Source: Anabas testudineus (taxonomy: Eukaryota; Chordata; Actinopteri; Anabantiformes; Anabantidae). Taken from it: a stretch of DNA of 64,000 bases. The DNA is taken from assembly GCF_900324465.2 (NCBI RefSeq), contig NC_046612.1, positions 3,303,943 through 3,367,942 of the forward strand, written 5' to 3'. How positions within the stretch are numbered: position 1 is the stretch's first letter; the number at the start of each line of letters is the position of its first letter. Under the pieces are notes generated by a model that saw only the letters and a program-made list of their open reading frames with translations, was not told where the DNA came from and did not search any database. Below, piece by piece: positions 52,543-61,300 of the stretch. Position numbers and translations under genes: made by a program.

Positions 52543-55428
52543 TATTATTATTATTATTATAACAACAACAAGAATAATATATCTAATATAGTTATCTAAG
52601 TGATAACTGTGACAATCTCTCTGTATTTACTCTGGTGAAGTGTGGAGGGATTTTCCCAGCATGATACTAGACACAACGCTGAATTAAACAAAGCATTCTT
52701 TCCTGTGTGTGAGTGACACTTGAAAGGCAGACTCAGTGTTTAGAAATCATAACGAAAGGTCATTTCAGAAGATAAATGCAGACGATAAATAGCATGAATT
52801 TAGAAATCTGTAAATATTATGTTTATTTTTACATGCAATAAAGAAAAACAAAAGTAAATGTGTCTCACCTCTTGGTGAATTGGATATATAAAGAGTTTTG
52901 GATTGGCAACTGTGTCCCACCACTTGGTCTTGTATCTAAAATAAAGTAATAAAGAATTACAGAGTAAATTTACCCCACTGACAATCAGAATTACAACATT
53001 AGAAATTATAAACATACAGTTGAAAAAATATTGTTTTACAGTTTCCTGGTTTTCTGCATAAATTGGTCATGAAGTGTGACCTTCACGAAAGTCACAAATA
53101 TCATTAAAGAGAACTGCAAACCAAGATGAAAACATTCCAGCAGTGAAGTACGGTGGAGGGAGCATCATTATGTGGGGCTGCTACAGGAGGTTTGTTAGTT
53201 TGGGGTTCTTGCTGCTAAAGGTGGTTTAGTCATTATAAACAGCATCACTCTGAATGTTAGTAATATACATGTATGTGTGAGCCCAAGTAAATCAAGTACA
53301 GAATCACATTGGAGTCACAAAATCCACCTTTTGGAGTGGCCCAGTCAGAACCAAGATGCCAACCCAATCGAGAGGCTGTTCGCACCAGTTTATACAGAAA
53401 ACCAGGAAACAGGGCCATTACTGTATGTTTTCATAATGACAGATAAACAGTGTTCAACTGAAAACAGTTCTCTTACAGGGAAACCAGGACAAGACGATCT
53501 GTTATCTGTCTGACTTACTTTACATAACAGCCATACATAGCTCCAGTGATTACAACCGCAAACACGCTGAGACTGATGATGATAGCCAAGAGCAGGGTGT
53601 TAGGGGAGATAGCTGTGAAGTAACATGTATAAAGTCAATTTAAAAATGCACGTTTTCAAACACAAATGATAACAATATTCTTCACTTGTTCACCGACTGT
53701 AGAGAACATGAATGGGGAAGAATCATTTTCTTATTTTGTGTTTCTCACAGAGAAACAGAGAGATTACAGACATAACAAAGTATCCTGACACACAAATATC
53801 ACAACTAAATGTTTTTAGAGGAAGTATTTTCTTTTTCACACAGTTTTCTATCTGCAATGCAAACAGCAGCTGTTGCAACTGTGTGGTTACGCAGCATTTT
53901 GGTGATATTTCCTCATACCAGGAGGGTTGGCATGCTTTAAAGTACATTTTCTAACAATTCCAGAGTCAATTAAAAAATAACAAATCTGCTCAATCTTTAT
54001 AAAACACACCAAAAACTTTGACACAATAATAAATATAACCTGTATTTCACACACGTTGACCGTGTGAAAAGCTTTAAATTAAAGATAAACAGTATTTAAA
54101 GTAAAATCTACAACATAGTAAAGGGTAAGAAAAGTGAGGGGATCTGAATCCTTCCTGAAGACACTGTGCTAACGCCTGTTATATTGGAGTAACATACAGT
54201 CTACTGCATAAAGAAGGACAGAAACCCTGTCAAGGTGACACGTACCTGTCGTGAATTCCCACTCTTCACTGCTGTCACTGTATTTCCCGCTCCAATCTGT
54301 GAAGCTTCTCACACTGACCACATATGTTGTACTTGGCTCCAAGTCTTGTCCGAGTATTTCAAAGTATCTGAATCCATCGAGAGTAGTGGAGTCCACAAAT
54401 TCAGACACCTGTTGTGGAGAAACAAGAAGGAGCAGGTCCAGCAGACACACGTCTACGTCTACATCAGGACAACACGTGTTCTCAGTGGTTTGTTCTACCT
54501 TGTTCTTGTCGCCTTTTTTATAGTACGTCACATTAGCAGCCAGAGTGTCACTGAAATAGCCCTCCATGTTGGTCGTCCACTGCAGTCGATAATTCCCGTT
54601 GGATTCTTTGACTGAGACGATTGTTGGGGCTTTAGGTTTTACTGCAGAGGAGCAGAGATAAGTACCTGTAAGTTCAATTTACTTATTCTGGATCTGGATC
54701 CACCTGTTTCCATGGACCTTTATTTCAAACAGGTGAACTTACTGCTGTCTGTGATGTTGAATTCTTTGGACTCTACCATTACGCCTCCTTTCTTAACGTT
54801 TGCTGTCACCGTCTCCCCATAAATAAGCATCATGGGGACCGAGCAACAACACGGTCCAGTGTCACACTTCTGGAAAACACAACTATTCTCCCTGTGGAAT
54901 AAAACACCACACACGACATGCTCTGAATCTACTACTGGACATTTAGATTGTGTTTATTTAAATACCATCATTTTAAGATAATAAATCTAATAAATGACAT
55001 TTTAATAACACAGAATGACTTGAATTCTATTAAACCAAATGAAACCAACTCACTCGTCTTTTCTGTCCGTGATGAGCCTCAAACTGTGCTCAGAGCAGTT
55101 TTCAGCTTTAAACTGGCAAAACATGTGTTCTATAAAGTCGTTGGTACACTCAAGACTTGATCCTGTTTCAGTGTGAAACACATATTACACACAGAGACTG
55201 GTTAGAAGAAGAAGTCTGAACACAAGGACACTCTTCAATCTGAGTCCATGTGTGCTTTACATACCAGGGAGAGAGACTGCAGTCACTACATGTCCTGAAC
55301 CCAGCAGAATAAAAACCACCCAGCCGAGAACTGGGCTGAAAGGAAACACAAAGGTGATTTTTCCCTGTAGTAAAACACATTTCACGACTTGAACAACACC
55401 AGAGTCTCTGTTACCTGTTCCAGTCCAT
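50326..55428 (-). CDS. il4r: Interleukin-4 receptor alpha-like, tandem copy A (10 exons)
   Basis: Type I cytokine receptor. Exons in transcript order: 55415-55428, 55265-55335, 55054-55162, 54743-54891, 54499-54641, 54246-54408, 53519-53612, 52869-52935, 51365-51438, 50326-51277; 611 residues. Signal peptide about 1-24 (VLGWVVFILLGSG). Domain 1 has the Cys ladder of mammalian IL-4Ra (LECTNDFIEHMFCQF, then NCSEHSLRL). The hinge KPKAPTIVSV matches human VKPRAPGNL. In place of WSXWS there is YSDSS (205-209). One transmembrane helix lies at about 220-245. Box 1 reads KWWDTVANPK, close to human EWWDQIPNPAR, so it should bind a JAK. The tail has several Tyr motifs, notably DYQAFQNL (Tyr 536), like the STAT6-docking sites of IL-4Ra, and a terminal SGYQSV. 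Intron 5 (54409-54498) is 90 nt and open in frame. Another gamma-chain-family receptor cannot be fully excluded. Confidence 0.87.
52458..52560. repeat. (AAT)n/(ATT)n microsatellite arranged as an inverted repeat
   Basis: About eleven AAT units run directly into about eighteen ATT/TTA units with few interruptions. The two arms are complementary, so the block can fold into a hairpin or cruciform. It lies in intron 8 of il4r copy A. Copy B has no counterpart in its much shorter intron. Confidence 0.9.
53060..53420 (+). mobile_element. Tc1/mariner-like remnant in il4r copy A intron 7
   Basis: Words such as AACATTCCAGCAGTGAAGTA, CGGTGGAGGGAGCATCATTA and TGTGGGGCTGC are a Tc1 transposase signature (normally AVKYGGGSIMVWGC). 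They are followed by GAGTGGCCCAGTCAGAACCA, normally encoding EWPSQSPDLNP. Frames are broken and the middle differs from the copy in il4r B at 60310-60670. The insertion is shared by both il4r copies and so predates the duplication. Confidence 0.7.
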
Positions 55429-57013
55429 GCTCACACGACTTCTTCCACTATTTCCCCTGGAAAATAACCACGGCTCCACTCCTGAAGGTGAACATGTTTT
55501 GCTGCGAGCTGTCAGGATAAAGATCTTCTCCGTGTGTCGTCCTCAAATGGAAACTTCTTACTGGAAGCGTTGCGCCACCACCGACTCAGGGGAAGCGCGT
55601 CCCACTCCCAGCATGCGCAGTTGAGCCGCACTGTAAAATACTGTCAAAGGAACAAACCAGCTCTTTGTGCACAAACAGCAGCAGCTCCACACAGGCGTGG
55701 CCTCTGCTCAGTGGATATAGAAACCATATTAAAATGTTCCCGAGAGGAATCCAGATAGATGGAGCAGCCTGCATGAAGGAAGCGCCAAGCTCCATTAGTT
55801 CCCGTTTTACTGGTGCGTTTGCTTTTGTTTGCGCCAAGAAGTCAAACATGAATATAAGACTCCTTCACTGTTTGCAGAAGTAGCAGGACTCTATGAATTC
55901 TTATTAACCTAATATCCGTTTTTACCATAAACTCTTTAAACACGTGTTTTATTATCATTTCTTATCCTGAAGGCTCTACCAGTTCCTGAACTGGGATAAA
56001 CATCCTGCAACTGCAACATCCCAGTTTAAACTAAGGACACAGACATAATGAAGCCTAAAAAATACACGTATTTTCCCTAAAGTAAAGTAGGAGACAGACG
56101 TGGGGTTGTTGGATGGTGAGCTCCTGTGTTCACAGTGGTTCTCTTTCTTCAGGAACAGCTAAACCAGTTATGAGATGCTTCATGGTCCAAGCTGTCATTG
56201 GGGTGTCTTCGAGAACGACCAGTGTCATGTCAGGTTCGTCCTGTTACATAGAATGCACGTCTACTTCCTTCACTGCAGCTGGGTGGTTAGAGTTAGGACA
56301 AAACCGTCTAAGATGACATCTTTAGAGAAACACACGTCCCAACGTGTTGCTGCACACACATTTCTATGACAAACTAAACCCAACTGGAATCTGATCAACT
56401 GATCAGATTAAATCCTCTCTCCTATAATGTTAATGTCATTGTCCACATCTGTGTCAGAAGCATTAAACATTATAGTTATAGCATAGTGTCTTATAACGAT
56501 GATTATGTGTGATATTTATGACTTATGTTTCATAATTATGGCTCACTATCTTTAATAATGGCTTATTACACCATAATTATCTGAAGTTTTACGACATCAC
56601 TATCACTTCAGCACATTGGCACGTAATGCAGGTGACACTAAAGAGAACAGCAACAGCTGCAGTTGACTGTTGAGAGTACTTCTGTGACCAGCTAGTAAAC
56701 CTGTGAATCACAGACCACAAGTGAGATGTTGTGAAACTTTAAAAACACTGACACAGACCTCTCCTTTGTCTGTCTCATTTCATAGTTTTTAGAGCGGGTC
56801 AGACTGTCTGAGGTCAGAGTGTGGTAAGAATTTTAAATATCTTGGTGTGGCTCTACGTTCCCACGCTTTTTTAGAGAGTTGAGCAAGAAACAAAAACTTA
56901 TATTGAGAGACAGACGTGGTCATATCTTACATTTTAATTTTCCGATACACATCTAATGCAGATATAGTTCAAGTACAAAATACAACCATACTTGTTATTT
57001 GTCAGACAAAATA
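55429..57013. other. il4r copy A upstream region
   Basis: Contains the presumed promoter of copy A. No gene is supported. Open frames at 55427-55883 (both strands) and 56113-56369 lack recognisable domains. 56450-56600 is AT-rich with repeated TATAATTATG-like words. Confidence 0.35.
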
Positions 57014-57461
57014 CACTGCCCACCAAATGATTGTTCTTATCACTTAAATATGCACAATGTGAAGGAAACTCAAGGGATTGGAACTAAAAAGGCTGTGTAG
57101 CCTTAAGAATACCATTTGTCATTGAGGCTAATTGGAAAAAAAGGGTTCAATATGCTAAAGATTGGACTCTGGAACAATGGAAGAAGGTCATGTGGTCTGA
57201 TGGGTCCAGATTGACCCTGTTCCAGAGTGATGGAGCATCAGGATAAGAAGAGAGGCGGTGAAGTGATGAACCCATCATGTCTAGTGTCTACTGTACAAGC
57301 CTGTGGGGGCAGTGCTATGATTTGGGGTGGCTTTGGGTGACCGTGGATCAGTGAGCAGTTGTCTGCCAGGTTCGGTGGTTTAATTCCCAGCTCCTTCTGT
57401 CACATGCCAAAGTGTCCTTGGGCTAGATACTATTGCCCCTGATGAGTGAGTTCTGCCATCA

Positions 57462-57492
<31 letters not shown>

Positions 57493-57964
57493 AGATGCAG
57501 TGTAAAAGCTCTTTGGGTACCAGTTAGGTAGAAAATCGCTATATAAGTTCAGACCATTTCCCATTTATCTGGGGTTGCTGGACTTGGTCAGGTCCAGGTT
57601 CAGCATTGTTATGTGTCCAAAGAATGAGGTCAGCTGACTACCTGAATATAATGACCAGGTTATTAATCAATGGATTCTTTCTTCCCTGATGACACGAACC
57701 AAGATGTGGTTCAGGGAGCAGGACACATCATTTTCACACATGGATTGGCCACCACAGAGTCCAGACCTTAACCCCACTGAGAATATTTGGGATGTTCTGG
57801 AGAAGACTCTGTGCAGCGTCCAACTCTCCCATCATAAAAACAAGATATTAGTAAAAACATTAATGCAACTCTTGAGAATAAATGTTGAAGCTTATTGAAA
57901 CGATGCCACGGTGAATGCGTCGTCCAACAAAATATGTGTGTGACTTTTTTGGGGGCGAGCAGTG
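57014..57964 (+). mobile_element. Tc1-family DNA transposon, inactive, with a nested SINE
   Basis: The element is bounded by TA at both ends (57012-57013 and 57965-57966). Its termini begin CACTGCCCACCAAA and end with the inverse form GGGGGCGAGCAGTG. Interior translation gives [20 protein letters not shown] (near 57750-57810), the classic end of a Tc1 transposase around the third catalytic acidic residue, here Glu of TENIW. The 5' part retains only scraps of transposase, with frameshifts and deletions. A SINE of about 215 bp interrupts it at about 57330-57548. It lies between the two il4r copies. Confidence 0.85.
57330..57548 (+). mobile_element. tRNA-derived SINE inserted in the Tc1 element
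   Basis: The head GTGGATCAGTGAGCAG and the later GGTTTAATTCCCAG are decayed Pol III box A and box B. They are followed by CAAAGTGTCCTTGGGCTAGA, a (GT)n stretch (57464-57488), AAAAGCTCTTTGGGTACCAG and the tail CGCTATATAAGTTCAGACCA. I recognise this layout as a very abundant teleost SINE. Tc1 sequence resumes on both sides. Confidence 0.7.
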
Positions 57965-58196
57965 TATTTGATATATACAAATCATCCTCGTTCTGCACGT
58001 TCTTTGAAATGTCAAACTAGTGGTGTATATATGGGAAGAGTTTTAATGATTACATCACCAATGTCCATCTTTTAATTGATCATCTTATAGCTTCCTCTAA
58101 CATTCTCAGTCTGTCTCTTTTGAAATCTTCGTGGTTATCGTAATTCTTGTGTAACTGTAACTTTCGAAAAGTCTTGTAAAACATATTTACATGTGA

Positions 58197-58399
58197 AAAC
58201 TGTACACAAATGAAATGTTCTTTGGAAATTCTCCTGAGACAGCTTTGCTGCAATGTTCAAGTTAAAAAACACATTTTGAAATGTCATGCTGCACATCACT
58301 GATGGTCCACTGTGTCAGACTTGTTTCTCAAATGACACAACTATGCCTGCAGTGATAACAATCACGGAACAACAAGGATGAATACACAACAATTCAGTG
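58197..58399 (-). repeat. duplication boundary, 3' UTR of il4r copy B
   Basis: Homology to copy A begins about here. AAAACTGTACACAAATGAAA matches 50094-50113 and TTGTTTCTCAAATGACACAA matches 50262-50281, with unrelated or indel-rich sequence between them. From 58340 onward the two copies run together closely. Confidence 0.55.
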
Positions 58400-61300
58400 C
58401 TACACACTCTGATATCCACTCTCTGTGATTATTGGCATGTGGGCAGACATCAAAGGCATAAGAGGTCTTTGGAGACCACCGTGGACATTGTTAATAAAAC
58501 CTGGAATCACTGGAGGGATCTTGGCAAATGATGCCTCTGGATATTTGTCCAAATGTTCCTCGTCCTCACCTCTTATCTGCTCTGAACGCAGAACATCAGA
58601 CCTGGCCACGAGATTTTGAAATGCCTGGTAGTCGTCATCCACTGATAGAAAGCTGTGGGAGTCTGCAGGCACGTGACCGTAAAAGGGATTTTCATCACAT
58701 ACAAAGGCAGCCACACGTTTTCCATTAGCGTCTGTTGCACCACTCACAACCTGATCAAAGCTCCCACACCCAGCCTCCACACTGGACGCAAGGTCACATG
58801 AGGCCGAGGACAAACTGGAATCTTCTGCATATGCAGAATCCGCATTGCACTGATGATACGACATGTCTGTTGGCACGTGAGATGAAGCCAGCAGTGCTAA
58901 ATTAAAAAGCGGGCAAGACGGGACCTGCTGCTCAGCACAGGCCACAGCGTCGCCCTCGCTACGATGGTACTCAGAGTCGCAAACTATATCAGAACGTGTC
59001 TGCACCTCGGAGCTGTCTGTCATAACCTGCTGTGAGCAGCTGGGGATGAGAATGGAATAGGTCCTGTTGTCAAATCCGGATGATTCAGAAGTCACATCAT
59101 CATCTCGGACGCCACAAGGATTGGACAGAGCACAGAACAAACCACTGTCTTTGTTTGAGTCTAAAAACTGGCTGGTAGTTACGGGTGACATCGGGCTGAT
59201 ATTAGGGAAGGCTTTACACAGAGCGTCCTGAACACCGCCTATAATGTCAGCTGGTTCAGCGTTAGCATAACTGAGACAAGAGGAGCCGGTGCTGATCCCA
59301 CTGCTGTGCTCAGTGTTCTCACTGCTAGTGTCCGTCAGCAGCCCCTTCAACCTGAAGACAGAGAAACATGTTACTAAAACCCAGAAATCCTTAAAGATAC
59401 GTGTGGTGTTACTGATGAACTAGTGCAGCCGCACTAACCATGAGTTGCTGTCATCTGGAACAAGGGGCTCAACATAGACCGAGGAGATGAAGAGTGGCTC
59501 GGGCTTCAAGAACTGAAAACAGAAGGATACAACATGATTAGAACTGATCCGATCCAGTCACTTCCAATTCTAAAATGTGTTTTCAAAAGCAGCACCTGAA
59601 TCTGAGCAGGTACAAAACCACAAACATGCATGAAAAAGAGACTCACAGTACTCATGTTTTAGCTTTGTCCGATCTTCAGAATGCGAAGAAGACTTTGTAG
59701 GAATTTCTTAAAATTTGGCTCAAATATAAATTTGTACTCAGGGATGCACTGGTTAAAGTTTGGTGGTGAAAGATGAACTGACTTCACACTAACACACTGA
59801 TCTCACATCTCTCCTATTCTTGTGAAGGTAAAATCTCAAAAATGCCTGGAGGCGTTAGACACTTACTTGGATGAACATTCACGTTCCTTTGCACCGCATA
59901 AACTGATATGAATGCAGACAGGCGTGCATTTGAACTGCTCTTTGTTTTGTTAACTCAGACAAATAACCACGACACGGAAACTCCGGTTTTACATGTTTTT
60001 CTGGCACACTCTAACTTGCGTCTTTGTAATTTCTTTCATGAAGTCTGCAGGTTGCACAAGTTTCACCTCAGCACAGTTGAAGTCTCACCTCTTGGTGAAT
60101 TGGATGTATAAAGAGTTTTGGATTGGCAGCTGTGTCCCACCACTTGGTCTTGAATCTAAAATAAAGTGCATAGGAAACATCAACGAAATGACGCACAAGA
60201 CTCATGGGAGTTTTAGTACTTGTACAGCACTACAATTAGAAATTACAGACATAAAGTTGCAATAAAACAACCCTATTTGCAACTTCCTGGTTTTCTGCAT
60301 AAATTGGTCATGAAGTGTGACCTTCACGAAATTCACAAATATTATTAAAGAGAACTGCAAACCAACATGAAAACATTCCAGCAGTGAAGTACGGTGGAGG
60401 GCGCATCATGATTTGGGGCAGCTTTGCTGCCTTTGGACCTGGACAACTAGTGATTGTGGAGGGGAAAATAAATTCTCAAGTTTATCAAAGTATCTAACAG
60501 GATAATGTCAGGGTGGCTGTCCACGAGCTGGGTGATGCAGCAGGACAATGAGCCCAAATAAATCTATTACAGAATCACACTGGAGTCACAAAATCCACCT
60601 TTTGGAGTGGCCCAGTCAGAACCAAGATGTCAACCCAAAAGAGAGGCTGTTCGCACCAGTTTATACAGAAAACCAGGAAACAGGGCCATTACTGTATGTT
60701 TTCATAATGACAGATAAACAGTGTTCAACTGAAAACAGTTCTCTTACAGGGAAACCAGGACAAGACGATCTGTTATCTGTCTGACTTACTTTACATAACA
60801 GCCATACATAGCTCCAGTGATTAGGACAGCAAACACGCTGAGACTGATGATGATAGCCAAGAGCAGGGTGTTAGGGGAGATAGCTGTGAAGTAACATGTA
60901 TAAAGTCAATTTAAAAATGCACGTTTTCAAACACAAATGATAACAATATTCTTCACTTGTTCACCGACTGTAGAGAACATGAATGGGGAAGAATCATTTT
61001 CTTATTTTGTGTTTCTCACAGAGAAACAGAGAGATTACAGACATAACAAAGTATCCTGACACACAAATATCACAGCTAAATGTTTTTAGAGGAAGTATTT
61101 TCTTTTTCACACAGTTTTCTATCTGCAATGCAAACAGCAGCTGTTGCAACTGTGTGGTTATGCAGCATTTTGGTGATATTTCCTCATACCAGGAGGGTTG
61201 GCGTGCTTTCAATTTAACTGTTCTATAAAATCACAAACAGCGTTACAAAAATAATAATAATATGCTAATTGTTTTAGAGTAAAAAAATAAAAATGACAAA

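Noticed and set aside
53712-53954. Short frames on both strands, repeated at 60983-61228
   Set aside because: Located in il4r intron 6; identical in the two copies because the intron segment is duplicated, with no domain.
54235-54615. Plus-strand 126-codon frame (and its twin at 63026-63406)
   Set aside because: Antisense shadow of il4r exons 5-6; duplicated only because the gene is duplicated.
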